Of a stretch of 64,000 nucleotides of DNA, positions 10,261-22,900 are shown piece by piece. The stretch spans positions 7,517,142-7,581,141 of the forward strand of contig OX463778.1 in NCBI GenBank assembly GCA_949825025.1, given 5' to 3'. Within the stretch, counting starts at the first letter, position 1. Each line of letters begins with the position of its first letter. The translations under genes were made by a program, and so were the position numbers. The DNA is from Siphlonurus alternatus. Taxonomy: Eukaryota; Arthropoda; Insecta; Ephemeroptera; Siphlonuridae. The notes under the pieces were generated by a model that did not search any database, was not told the origin of the DNA, and saw only the letters and a list, made by a program, of their open reading frames with translations.

Positions 10261-13200
10261 ATGTCAATCATGGACATGAAGTACAAAATTATATTTCAGT
10301 TCCTAATTGCTGTTCTATTAATTAATTATTTTGGATGGTGTTCTGCCTCAGAGAGTAAGTAATCATTAAAAAAAATATGCCCGATCAAAGACGTCAAAAT
10401 TTTTACGTAAAAATTATACATCATAATATATTATAATAATTCGATTAATTTTCAGATTCCTTGGATACTTATGAACTGGATGCTTATGACGTGATTCCCA
10501 TGGCAAATAAATGTGAATGCCACAATTTTACGTGTGGATGCTGTGGGCATGTCGAGGAACACAAGATTCATCTCAATACTTCAAGTAAATTAATTAACAA
10601 TTAAATATGTATTAATGATTTTAACTTGCAATTAACGCTTTACAGAGAGAGATATGTAGTTATTTGCTTTATAAATGACCAGAGGATTTAAAATTATGAT
10701 ACCCTGATTTTTTTCAGATTTTTTTTTTTTTTGCACCCGAACTATTTTTTAAAAAATACTAAAGGTATTGCGACCACGCCCCCTAAATTTAATTAATTAA
10801 GACATGATACAACTATGTAATTAAGAGGCTTATATAATTATGCAGAACTGCGTAATTTTGTATGATGTACGTATACTGTACATGCTGCTGAATAATCATA
10901 CAATAGATATGCAACTATAAATTAAAATGCGTAATTTTTTACAGTCCCTTAATTTATATAATACGAGCCTACAGTATCACAAACCTTAGTTTACGTATGG
11001 AAGACATTTTGAATAGAAAATAGTACCGTTTTGCGTTACGATCTTCATTTTTTAACGATAGGCGCTCGATTAGAAAAAAACATCACATCCCTAGTTTAGT
11101 TTGCCGGTTTATGAGAACGCCACGGCCGTGGGCGCGGCAATGCACTTGCCTAGCGGCCATCCCAAGTATCTAATACACTTTTAACCTATTATTAGTACTG
11201 ACATCATGGTTTAATGTTCATTAATTTAGCGAACTTTAAAACCAGAACAGAAAAGGCACGCTGCCATGATTTTTGTTATTGTGACGTCACAGGAGCTCGA
11301 AATCGATTAATTAAATCGAACCGAATCGAACTAAACCGATCAGCTGAGCTGAAAAAAGGCGTTCGTTTTAAAATAAAAGACAGATCGGAATATACGTCTA
11401 TATACGCCTCCAGAAGCTATAATAAATCCAGAATGTTACTTTTAAATGCGTAAGGGTGCCTATTTTTTTTAATTTCACCACTTTTTTTCAAGTTTTTAGC
11501 ATTTTTGGTGTCGACGTGTTGTCACAACAGCGGCTCCATGCGGCCCCACTGGCCCCAGGCTTTCGTCTGGAAGAGGTGCAAAGTGGTCGAAGTGGTGGCG
11601 ACGCGATTTTGAAATCAAATTAAACTTACTTTTTTATACTTTTTTCCAATAGTTATACATATTATAGAAGCATGTAATATTTTTAAAAAATTCCATAGTT
11701 TAAAATAACCTTGTTGTGGGACATTTTTAAAAAATTAAGATTACTACGCCTTGGCGACGTCTAGTCTGTGATCTCAGGCGTAATCTAAGGCTTGTTTAAC
11801 TGTATATAATATCCTCCGCGCGCGCGCGGTCCCATGATACAGGCGCGGATCCAGAAAAAAATTTCGGGAGGGGCTGCCTCCATAAGGCCAATGTTAAAAA
11901 AAATGGAGTGGGGGAAATGCCTATATTGCCCATGTTAAATCCAAAATTTCGGGGGGGGGGGGCTGGATCCGCGCCTGGTCCCATTTTTATAATTTTTATA
12001 TTATTTTATCAGCTCCTGCAGCATGGGATTATGGAATGGGTGCATGCCTTTTTATCCTCATCTACAATATAATTATAAAATCTTAAATTATATTTACACT
12101 ATAATTAATCTTATATATTAAGAAGCACTTTGAAAACCCCAAATTTCCAATGCTTTTCATATGGCGGACGCCAGATCGGCTTGACAGACCCCTTCCCCCC
12201 TTCGGAACTCGACGAGACCTTCTGGGGGGGTCGTCGGTGGGGGCCGTCGGGGGAGGGTGACGTGCACTAAGGTCCGCGTTTGGGGGCGGGGGACGGGGGC
12301 GGATTTTCCCCGGGTGGTGTGCCTCCGCGGGAAAGCTGATCAATCTCCGAGTTCATGTTTTCGCGTCTTCTCATCTGGGTTTTCGGATACGTTAAGATGC
12401 AAGGCAAAAAGTTACGAGACGTTTTGGACGGTGGCTGCCCGCAAATGGAATCACGTGACCACAGAAATCATTAACTTTCTTTGTGTGACCGCTGCCATCC
12501 CATTGGCTGCTTCTGTTTAGAGGCAACGTTGCGAAAGGGGAACTGACTGCTCGGTGCAGTGATGCGAAATTCGATCGCGCGAAGATTGGTCCGCGAAAAT
12601 GCGCATGCGAATATCCGCGCAAGTGCGCGCATACGTGCGTAACATAGTTTCAAGATGGTGGCCGTTTGCAAATGGAATCACGTGATCACAGATATTGTAG
12701 ACATTCAGAAGTTGGATACTCTTCCCATAGATGGAGATGCCATGGTAGCACGTTCCAAGCAAACTACTTTCAGGTGTGACTTAATTATTATAACTTTATA
12801 TAAAATTGATTATTTTCGTAAATAATGCTCGGATTTACTCCCAATTAGGTCTAGGGGGGTTATAAAATTAAGGTGAAAGTAATGCGGGTTGCATACTTTC
12901 AGGGGCATGTAGGTTGAGGTTGCATACTTTCAGGGGCATGTAAGTGAAGGTTGCCTACCTTTAGGGGTAACTTATAATAACTTTATATAAAAACGAATAT
13001 CTTCGTAAATAATGCTCGCATCATCTCCCAATTAGGTCTAGGGGGGTTATCAAATTAAGGTGTAATTAATGCAGGTTGCATACTTTCAGGGGCATGTAGG
13101 TTGGGGTGGCCTACTTTCAGGAGCATTTCGCGTTCGGTACATCATAGCATTACGAGGTTTAATCACAACTGGCCACCTCTTTGTGTTGAAGATGGGCAGT

Positions 13201-16200
13201 GTCCGGAGTAAGCCCACTGCCTTGCTCGCTCGATCACAACCGGACGCTAAGAAAATAATTAACTCGAATCTGCCCAAACTCCTTAAAAAAATTATTAAAT
13301 GAAATAAAATAAATATTAATAATAATAAAATAGTAGGGGCCTAACAACTGCGTCAACACGAATTTATCCCAGGGAGGGAGCGGCGTATTTTTATACTTGA
13401 AATGGTCACTCATCCAATTATTAACCACGCTTGACGTAGCCTGACTTCGGTGATCTAACGAGAACCGGTCAATGCACAACGCTACGCGGCGCTCCACCTC
13501 TACTCTGAATTTTTTTAGATTCTTATGAATCCTGCAACTATTTTTAAATACTTATTGAATGTTCTGTAATTTAAGTTGGCACCCCTGAATCGTTATTAAA
13601 AAGAATAGGACAGAAACGCCTGTTGACGCCTCCAGGGGGCGTGGCAGCACATTTAATAATTATTTAAAAATAGTTGTGGGTTTCAAAAAAAAAAAAAAAA
13701 AAAAAACCCTGGAGAAAATCAGAGTAGCATAATTTGGTAGCATAATTTGGTAGCATAATTTGGTAGCATAATTTGGTGCCTTCAATTCATTTCTGCAATA
13801 AATAATTTTCATGTAGGTTATCCATTTTGCATTAAAACACCGTTATGATATCACGTACTGAATACTTATATAGATGGCAACGTATGATTGACAAAATTAT
13901 TTAAAAGACTTGAAAGCAAACGAGCGTAAGCGCGAGTTTACACCCCACCCCTAGTATGAAATAAATTCTCATTAAAATACAACTTTAAATAAAAATCCTA
14001 ATTTAATACAATTTCCCTTTTTTTAATTAAAATCAAACTGTAAAATGTGCACAATTAATTATATAATATGCAATCCTGCATACAGAAAAGAATGTTTATT
14101 GTTATTTGTTATTGCCTTATTAATAAGTACATTATGCAATATAAAATTTATCGTGTTGTAAATTGTTTCTTCATGCAAGTTGTCATTTGCAATATTTTAC
14201 TATCTATGTATGTCTTTAAACTCTTTAAAAAAAAGGGGCATTCACAAAGGCTTGAGGCCACATTTAAGGCTCGATAATTTTAGGCTTGATTTTAGATGTA
14301 TTTTTTAGACCCAAAATTTCTGGTCTTAAATTATTGAGCCTTAATTGTGGTCTTAAGGCTTTGTGAATGCCCCTTTATATAAAGTCTATAAATAAATATA
14401 ACAATATGTTATCTTATCTTACTTATCTGATGCAGTGCTTTCTTTTTTTTGTATAAAAATAATGTAATTAATAATCATTGTTGAATTATTTATCAAATAA
14501 GAGCTAGTGGATTGCAGCGCGGCAAGTGGATTCAGCCGGTGATTTAAGGTAGAGATAATACGGATCAGCTGGCCCAATGCTAAAAAAATCCCATTCATAA
14601 AAATTATGGAAAAAATTTAAAATGTTCTCCTTTACATCCCCTATCAGTTGACTTATTTAACATGGAGAAATGGAACTTCCGTGTTAAATTAGTCAACTTT
14701 AAAAATTAATAACTCAAAAACTAGCTCGTTTTTGTATACCTGATATTTTACCTATACCGATAGGGGATGTAGAGGAGAACATGTTTTAAATTTTTTTCAT
14801 AATTTTTATGAATGTTTTTTTTTTTTTTTTTAGCATTGGGCCAGCTGATCTGTGTTATCTCTACCTTAAGTAATATTTTTTTCATACATTTTAAAAAATA
14901 TGCACTTCGCTTCCTTTATTTAATTAAAAAATACATACCAATTAACGCGTATAATATGTATAATATACATATTATCCATTACTGCAATTAAGGATTATAT
15001 TTAAGATAATATTTTTCATGTATTTATTTATTTATTATATTTATTAAAAAAAAAACAGTATTCATATTACATCGTAAATAAAATGAATAATATAATACTC
15101 GTACCATTTTTTTTTTTTTTTTCTCGAATCAAAATAGACATTCAGAAAGGATTCGTCTGTTTTCGTTTGTATATTATACTATATGAATTCTAAGGGAAAT
15201 TTAAGTGACATGTCCATGCATAACATATTAAATTTAAAATTAACTCTTAAATCTATACACGTTAAAAATATATGTCAAACATTTCTACATGATCAATTAA
15301 TTACTATTGTTTTGTAACTACTGAGAAACGAATTAATACGAAACGCCTAATAAATAATTATGAGTGTAAAACAATTGAAGGACATTTTGCGTTATATTAT
15401 TCTTATAACCAAACTGTTATAATATTATGAAGTGTATTTTGCTTCAGTCTGCGTGAACATAACTTATTTGAACGAGGACTACGGAATTTCGTTCACCGTC
15501 TCTTGGAATGGACGCACCATCTACAACGAGACCGTCTCAGGTGCGTGTAAATGTATATAAATAATACTGATTATAGTGATGTGAATTGTTCTTATTGCAT
15601 GGACTGTTTGTGAGTTTCCTGCCTCTGACTTGTTATTTATATACTCATGAGGGAAATATAAAAAAATAAAATAAATAGTGATTATACAGTCCGAGTGTTA
15701 TATAGGTGGTTTGTAACGGCTCACGATCCTTATTGGCGAAACACAAGGTTAGGACTTCCAAAAATGCTCGACGGAAACCAATAAAACTAAATGTGAATGT
15801 GAAATTTTCTAGGGTGCTTTTTTAGAAGAAAATATATTATAGCTCCGTGAGAAACGAGTTTAATTTTTATGCTGCAAAATACGGCAAAATTTGAAGCTTA
15901 ATAATATATATTATATATATAATGTCCTTAATTAGGGAGCTATTTAAAAAGAACTTACAGCTATTTAGGCGGGTCGCACACAGACTTAAGACTTTTATTT
16001 CTACCATGGTACGTTTCTCATTTAGAACCGGTTTTAAATTTCTTATCATACGGAAGCATATACGATACGAAGCTGATCGCTTGATCGCATAGGTTCTTAT
16101 TTTTTTTTATCATACGCTGCGAAATCATGCGATTCTGTCTGCAATCAGCCTTAACTTATATTTTAGCATACAAATTGTATATTAAGGGCTGTCACACATA

Positions 16201-17066
16201 CAATCGCATGATTTTGCAACGTATGATAAAAAAATAAGTACCTATATGCAATCTGCAGGTGTGCGTGCGAACACAGCTTCGCACGGTATGGTATGGCATC
16301 GGAAGTTTTTCGTTTACAACCGGTTCTAAATTTTTATCGCCAAACCATACGATACGTAAGCAGTGTGCGACCCTCCTAAGAATTAATTTCGTATAAATTA
16401 CTAAAAAGTCTAATTAAATATTTAGTTCTACAATAGAGTATCGACCTCTATTTTTTTTTATTGCAGAAATGGATAGAGGGTGCAAAGTTATGCTACCATG
16501 ATTTTTTTTCAGACTTTTTACAGCCCGGGAACTATTTTTAAAAAATTATTGAAAGTCTTTTTTTGTGACGTCATGAGACGCCGCTCCTTAAGAAAAAGAT
16601 AGGACTTGCCACCGCGTGACGTCACAAAAGGGACTTTCAATCATTTTTTAAAAATACTTCCCGGGCTCTAAAAATCTGAAAAAAATTAGGATGGCATAAC
16701 TTTTCACCCCCTATCCATTTCTGCAATAAAAAAATTGAGGTCGATATTCCATTTTAAAATATTAAATTGTTGTAGCAAAAACTTAAGAGGGTCAAATATA
16801 ATTATTCTACATCTTGTTATCCAGCTCGCAACCCTCCGCCGTACTGCGTAGGGGCTCCTTTCGTGAAGGAGCTGGCTGAGGTCTGTATGCGCCTGCACGA
16901 TATCGACGCGGGGCGCCACAAACTGCACGCGTGTGTTGAGGTGGAGGCTCGCTTCAGGAAGATTCTCGTCTCCAAGTACGAGCTCGGCTGCTTCACCATC
17001 GGACACGATAACGCCACGTCTGGTCTGGAGCACGAGCTGCAGAGGATCGCCATCCTTTTGGTGTAA
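10261..17066 (+). CDS. DUF4773 family secreted Cys-rich protein, gene A
   Basis: Exons are 10261-10354, 10456-10584, 15448-15540 and 16825-17066, with all three introns phase 1 and GT-AG, giving 185 residues. Exon 1 encodes a short N-terminus with Lys7 and Lys9, then a hydrophobic signal peptide (about 10-30). Exon 2 carries Cys51-x-Cys53-x4-Cys58-x-Cys60-Cys61. Exon 3 (31 codons) begins Ile-Cys and ends Thr-Val-Ser. Exon 4 begins with an Asn-Pro-Pro-Pro-Tyr-Cys motif and has three further Cys before a short tail ending at TAA. These are the hallmarks I associate with arthropod DUF4773 proteins, whose function is unknown. It is the shortest of the five paralogues. Exon 4 is bracketed by two foldback elements. 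ATG10261 was chosen as the first start; Met4 and Met6 follow closely. Confidence 0.82.
11840..11977. mobile_element. 138-bp foldback element with CAGGCGCGGATCCAG ends
   Basis: The left end CAGGCGCGGATCCAG and right end CTGGATCCGCGCCTG are perfect inverse complements, with ATTTCGGG-rich inner arms. The CAG...CTG ends resemble hAT-type MITEs. The word GTCCCAT occurs on both outer flanks (about 11829 and 11978) but is offset by four bases on the left, so the target duplication is uncertain. Confidence 0.65.
12150..12770. other. GC-rich, CpG-dense block with E-boxes and NRF1-like palindrome
   Basis: A rare GC-rich interval inside intron 2 of gene A. ATCACGTGA occurs twice, in two diverged copies of GGTGGC-GT-TGCAAATGGAATCACG (12430 and 12655). 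An inverted CCAAT (CCCATTGGCTG) lies at 12499-12509, and GCGCATGCGAA and GTGCGCGCATACGTGCG lie at 12600-12642. It could be an intragenic promoter/enhancer or a transposon end. Confidence 0.35.
12780..13110. repeat. Tandem duplication of about 186 bp with inner minisatellite
   Basis: The sequence from AACTTTATATAAA through TTCGTAAATAATGCTCG and AATTAGGTCTAGGGGGGTTAT appears at about 12790-12870 and again at about 12978-13060. Between and after these lie short units of GGTTGCATACTTTCAGGGGC repeated about four times in diverged form. Confidence 0.7.
14233..14376. mobile_element. Foldback element, GGGGCATTCACAAAG family
   Basis: About 143 bp. The left arm, AAGGGGCATTCACAAAG with GCCACATTTAAGGCTC, is the inverse of the right arm ending CTTTGTGAATGCCCCTT. 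Near-identical architecture recurs at 50623-50766, and a longer diverged copy lies at 61836-62160. A left half occurs at 22225-22345. Confidence 0.75.
14544..14869. mobile_element. TTAA-bounded foldback MITE (family 2)
   Basis: TTAAGGTAGAGATAA at the left is mirrored by TTATCTCTACCTTAA at the right. The inner arms are long and almost completely self-complementary (AATTAATAACTCAAAAACTAG type). The ends suggest a piggyBac-like TTAA target. Confidence 0.78.
16435..16750. mobile_element. Foldback element (family 6) just upstream of gene A exon 4
   Basis: The long inverted repeat starts at GAGTATCGACCTC and TTGCAGAAATGGATAGAG and ends with their inverses. The inner arms carry AGCATAACTTT, TTTTTCAGA and TGACGTCA. 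It ends about 75 bp before the exon 4 acceptor. A sister copy lies at 17119-17487. Confidence 0.75.
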
Positions 17067-17118
17067 GCCAGGAGGGGGGGGGGGGGGGAAAGATATGAGC
17101 CCATGCAAGGACGAGTTA

Positions 17119-17487
17119 CTAAATAAATTTACCTTTAATGGAGTATTGACCTCAAATTTTTTTATTGCAGAAATGGATAGAGGGTGCAAAGTTATGCTAC
17201 CCTGATTTTTTTTCAGATTTTTTAGAGCCCTGATTGGAAGTATTTTTAAAAAATTATTGAAAGTCTTTTTTGTGACGTCACAAGGCTGCAAGACCTATCT
17301 TTTTCTTAAGGAGCGGCGTCTCGTGACGTCACAAAAAGGACTTTCAATATTTTTTTAAAAATAGTTCCCGGGCTCTAAAAAATCTGAAAAAAAAAATCAA
17401 GGTAGCATAACTTTGAACGCTCTATCCAAATTTCTGCAATAATAAAAAAAAAAATGAAGTCGATACTCCGTTCCTGGTAAATTTACC
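17119..17487. mobile_element. Foldback element (family 6) just downstream of gene A exon 4
   Basis: Same family and orientation symmetry as 16435-16750, with outer arms extended to AAATTTACC and GGTAAATTT. It begins about 53 bp after the gene A stop codon, so the 3' UTR must run into it. It supplies the nearest AATAAA (17122-17127). Confidence 0.75.
17122..17127 (+). promoter_or_regulatory. Candidate poly(A) signal of gene A
   Basis: The first AATAAA after the stop at 17066, 56 bp downstream. It sits in the outer arm of the family 6 foldback element, so transcript ending may have been captured from the repeat. Confidence 0.4.
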
Positions 17488-19909
17488 CAGTAAATCGTCG
17501 TCTTTGGCGTGCCGGGGTGCGGACTTATACTTGCATGAATGAATATTGCGAAAAAAATTGTATTTTTTTTTTTTTTTTTTGTATTATTTTTCTATGTCTG
17601 GTGAATATTTCTAAAGTTATCATGACGTATTAAATAAATGGCTTTTTAAGAGGAGTTACCAGACTTTACTTCAACTGTGGCAATATATACTGACCATAGG
17701 ATTTGCATGAAGCTGTGCTGAAGTCACTTTCAATCAGTTTTTTTAAATTAGCTTACCTGGGTGTGTTTTTATATTTTTCATTTCGTAATCATTTATATAA
17801 TTATATAATATGTAAATATTTAGAGGGGAGTTATAATATCGTTGACTCTAATTTACACCAAAGCTCGCGGTTTGTGGCTTCTATTCGATGTTGAATCAAC
17901 ATCATTGTTATCATTGTTTAAACATCATTGTTTAAAATGATAAACATCATTTATCATTGTTTATTTCAAATTTATGTATTTCTGTGTACCAAAGAAAATA
18001 TATTTAAGGGTGCAATGCTTTCCAGAAAGAATTAAACATTTTACTGTTAAACTCACACGCGTGAAGATGTTAATGAGAAATAGTAATACCATGTTCTTTA
18101 AAAATATTTAATGACGTAAATCACGCTAAAATGCCCGCGCTGCAAATGTATTGTAGTAAGTGTACATGCACTTTTTCTGAAATCCTAAATTACATGTCAG
18201 TGGACTTAATTGGTGCCATAATTTCCTGTAATCGTAATTCGTTGATTTGCAAAAGTTGATTTCACGAAATGACACGACTTAAACTTAATTTGTCTGCATT
18301 TTTTAAGCTTTATTTTCTCATTTAAGTTCAAATAATAAATATTTTTGAATGTATATATAGATAGAGTTGTGTCGAATAAATTACAAAGGTTGTCTTATTG
18401 TATAAAATTCAGGGTTGATCAAATATGTTGCACTGTTTTAAAAGACTTGTAAATCAATAAAAAGTATGTTTCTAAAATTTAATTTAGTTCTTTTATTTTT
18501 GGTGTTCACAAGATTTTCGCGAGCAGGAAAAGTTGCATACCTTACAGGGGTTGTGCTTATACGACGCTTTCGTTTTGATTTAGCAACTTGTTGAATAATT
18601 AATTTACCATTGCATTTAATTATAATGATATTTATATTTTCTTTGTTATGCATGAATTGAACCAAAGCTAATATATATATATACTTATAAAAAATTTAAA
18701 ACCGTAAAATGTTAATTAAGCAAAATTTATAAAAATTCAAATAATACTCGTGTATTATAAATATACGTCATGTCTCCAAATCAACATTGAAAGATAGATC
18801 TAATTTCGTACCATAATTAATTGTTTTGATTCACCCTTTGAAACTTAAATTATTATGCTTAATGTATGAAGAAAAATATCCAGTTTCTCACTATAATAAA
18901 AACGGTTAGTGGCAGTCTAACTTTGTGACACTTACCGGGTGGTTATAATTTTTTATGAATATCTCTTTCGAGAATCGCTCCCATTATTTATTTATTCACA
19001 CGAAATCTCGTCACCTACATTTTTTAATAAAAAAAAATAAAGCTTTTAGAAATGCAATATAGATGAAATTAAAATCAAATATAAAAATTAGTTAACATTT
19101 TATTATGCTACATAAATAAATTATAAATACAAACATAAAAAGTTTGAACAAAATATAAAAAAGTGCTCATTAAAAACGTGTGTTCGAAGTATCAATATGA
19201 TAAGATATATCAATTAAATTTAACATTATGAGATACAACAAGTGATTGGAGAATATAATATTAGTGTTTAAAATACCCTGGGTTTGTTAAGGCCAGTTCA
19301 GAATTAACCGTTCATCTCTAACAGTAAGATTTTATAACAAAGTTTTTCAATTAGTGCAATCCTATTGATCAATGAAATTTATGTTAAAAAAAGTTTCTGA
19401 TTTTAAGAATTTTATTCTACTTCAAATTCTCACAACTATTCCAGATATAGTTTTCTCAGATTAGCGTTGATTTGACGTCATGAATAACCTTCTCCTTTTG
19501 TCTTTCAATACAATAGAGGCTTCAATTGTTTCCTGGACGGCGGGAAAATTTTCTCCATAAGCCATGACCATGTTGAAAATTTTGAATTTTTCTCACTAAC
19601 TATTAAAGCTATTAATAATTTGAAACCTCTCCTACCCTCCCCCCCCCCATTTAAAATTAGAAATCTTCTGATAATTAATCAAGAGCTTATTTTCCTCTAA
19701 AATTTTTTAATCAATTTCGAGTTTGTTTTTTTACATGTGGGTTTGGATAGAACGGTGGGAACACCGCAAAATCAGCTGACTTAAAGCCTCTACTACTAGG
19801 GTCACGTGACGTCAAATCAACTCTAGCCCAGAGGACAACTATAATATTCTTGTTAAATTTTAGAAAAACTCAGTTCTGAACTCTCCTTATATAAATCACG
19901 CTTGTGAGA
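17488..19909. other. Convergent intergenic region between genes A and B
   Basis: AT-rich DNA with no supported gene. It includes short ATCATTGTTTA direct repeats near 17900-17960 and a likely foldback element at about 19287-19890, whose ends (TTAAGGCCAGTTCAGAA and CAGTTCTGAACTCTCCTTA) are inverse to each other. The two genes are tail to tail. Confidence 0.55.
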
Positions 19910-22900
19910 TCAAGCAACCTCATTATAAATAGGGTTGTTGTATGCTCTACCCTGGCTAGGGGTGTCTGCAGGGATTGCCGGTGGTGCCTCGGTCACTGCC
20001 GAGGGTGTGGTACTCTCGGTGGCTGGGGTCGTAGAGTTTGCAGGTTTACCACCCCCAAGGTCAAATCCAAGGAGACTGCTGAGGAAGGCTAGACCTTGCT
20101 CCGCGGACTCATTCACCGCCGCGATCACTTCTTCCTCACTCGGTCCTTCCTCGTCCTCTCCCTCGGGTTTCTCCGCAGGAGGTTTCACGGTCGCTGGTCG
20201 AGTGTTGTTAGCAGGAGGGTCGAAGGTCATTCCCTTCGGATCGACACGGAAACACCCGAGCTCGTATTCGGCTTGAGAATCTCCCAATAATCTAGGCTCC
20301 ATATGAAGACATCCTCGTACTCCTTCAGCTGTTGGTTTCAGGTCGGAGAACCGAGCGCAGATTTGTGCCAGGTCAGTCAGGATGTTCATACATGTTGGCT
20401 CAGGGTTTGGACCTGTGGGAATCAAAATGTTATATTAGATATCGAGATTTTGAATTGGAGAACTGATTAAAATTATCCTAACATAATTATATTGTACATT
20501 CGTCGCATTAGAGAATTTCCTTAAATTGCGACCTTAATTGTTTTATAAATCATCATGCTTCATAAGAATGACACAGGGCTTATGGTGATTATAAAAGAGC
20601 TGCAAGTGTAAAATTTTCTAAGGCCGGAGAGTGTATGCATAAAATCTTAAATAAATCGTCTAAATTATATTTTTTCCACTCAACATAAAAGACTAGTTAT
20701 AAATATTCATCCGCAGAAATCACCAAATTATTCAAATTAACTTTTATTTGGTGCTGAACAAGTTGCCTAACCTCAGGGCGCGATGTAAAGGTGGATTCAC
20801 ATGGTGATATGCAGCCTGCGACGCGAAACGAATAATGCGCACTTGCTGTAACATCCATTGGCGGCCATATTTGGCGATTAAAAAAAAGAGCATTGTAATT
20901 GAACGCGAAATTCGCCACGGCAATGGCGAATTCGCTTCCGAATAGAATTTCACAGCTTGTGTGACAAAATCGCGTCGCATCGCCGTTGTCGCCATCTGAA
21001 TCCGCCTTAAGATTAACATTTAATTCATCTTGGCCTATAAAGAAGTACACTCCATTTGAATACAAATGTTCAATCCGGCCATGTTAAAGTATAGCCGGAT
21101 AGGAAATTTTTTATTCGAATGGAGTGTATACATTGAAATCGTTCAAAGCGTTTCAAATAACAACGTTTTTGCCACCTGCTTTTATAGTCTCTACTCATTG
21201 TGCTTATATATATACAACCATTTCTATTATATTTTGTTGCAGTCAAATGCAGTGTTTCTGTGGCCTTCGATCGTAGCTGTTTTGTTTGTATTTCTTATTG
21301 GTATTTCAGGGTTAAAATTTTACACCATCGGTCAGTATTCTTATATGCTGCCAAATGTTCAAAAAATTACAAACATGAATACTCACTAACACTTTTTTTT
21401 TGTACAACATCATTCAAAATATATATAACGCATTATCAAGTAGCACTATATACATGGCAGCCATATAATGCTTATAAAATTACATTATAACATATTATAT
21501 CATTTTACTATAAAGTTATAAAGCCAGTAAGATACAATTTCTCCTCCATAAAATTAAAAAAAAAAAAAATAAAATAAAATTAAAATTTAAAATTTCATCT
21601 CCATAAAAGCAAATGAATATAAGTTGAAATTTTCTTGCAAGAAAATTTTTTTATCGTCTGGCTCAAAATTATTATAATGCAATAATTATTAAAATGTGTC
21701 GTGTGTATAGGAAACTTATTTTAAACGTTAATATGCGACCAATTTTTTTTCCTTTCTCCTTAAATAAATAATTTAAGATGACTTCATTTTTTTTTTTTTA
21801 TACTTCACTTGCCCTCTTCTATACAAGATTTTTTAATCAATATAATTATATGTACGACGTAAGTCCGGGAATTTGTGATGGACTATATTCATAAAAAGAT
21901 TTTATAATGATAGATCGTCCAAATTTATTACAATTAAAAACTTTCTTCAGGATGTGAGGATATGACCGCGATTCTCGAGAAAAATGAATTCAAGTTTTGT
22001 AAAAGTCGATCTATAAATTGAATACTTCATTTCATGTGGTCTGATCTGAAGTATGTTAAGTTTTCAATTATAATAAATGTGACGAGACGCAACGAGAAAT
22101 ATTTCATGTATGTATACAGTATATATCTGAAAAAAAATTAACTTGGAAACTGAATCAATATATTATTATGTTTTGTATATAAAATGCAATATTGTCAGCG
22201 TGAAAACAGTTAAAAATATACAGTGTAACATAGGGGGGGGGGGCATTCACAAAGCACTTTAACCCCCACTTTAGCCTCGATTTTTATTTCTAGTGCTAAA
22301 CTATATGAGCTTAACATGGTTAGCCCCATGTTTAGCACCATGGTACGGCTGCCATTCTGTAGGTAACCAACTCGACATTGACTCACCCTTGACCACCTCG
22401 CTGTGCAGCAAACTGTCACCGTAGGAGACGTTGACTGCCATTCCCTCCTCGGGAGAGATGTACCTCAGCCTCACGCACCCTGAAAAAACAAAAACAATTG
22501 TCACGTTATCTTTGAAATCATTGAGATACTATAAACAATTATATTATATATAATAGTATACCGTACATTGAAAATTGGAACTAAAATATATTTTTATAAT
22601 TTTTTAACGGTTTCCACGTGATTCGTTTCCACAAATTTATAATTACTCCGATTGTAAACAGATCGTAATAATAGACAATATAAATATAAGGGACAGCAAG
22701 ATTTTAGGATTCATATATTATATGATATGCCCCTGCGCCTCCTTTTAATAATACCGATACCGATATATATTTTTTTACAGGGCGAACTTACAGCTCGCGG
22801 CGGGGTAATGGATAAGGTATGAGGGTATGGAAATAATGGTGGCCACTACCTGTTACGCGTCTTAGCATTTGTTGAGGTAAGACTGAGGGAACCGTGGAAA

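Larger units (their letters stand above)
10585..15447 (+). other. Intron 2 of gene A, repeat-rich
   Basis: This 4.9 kb intron contains a CAGGCGCGGATCC foldback (11840-11977), a GC-rich CpG-dense block (12150-12760), a 186-bp tandem duplication (12780-13110), a SINE family 1 3' piece (13350-13495), a degraded family 6 element (about 13500-13810), a GGGGCATTCACAAAG foldback (14233-14376) and a TTAA-bounded MITE (14544-14869). No further exon of the family was recognised. Confidence 0.6.

Noticed and set aside
12083..12762. Several overlapping open frames in the GC-rich block of gene A intron 2
   Set aside because: Frames are open on both strands because of base composition; none has a recognisable domain.
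16704..17291. 195-codon minus-strand open frame
   Set aside because: It runs antisense through gene A exon 4 and both family 6 foldback elements; the frame is a by-product of the coding exon and of repeat sequence.
20697..21065. 122-codon minus-strand open frame
   Set aside because: It covers two foldback elements with clear inverted arms.
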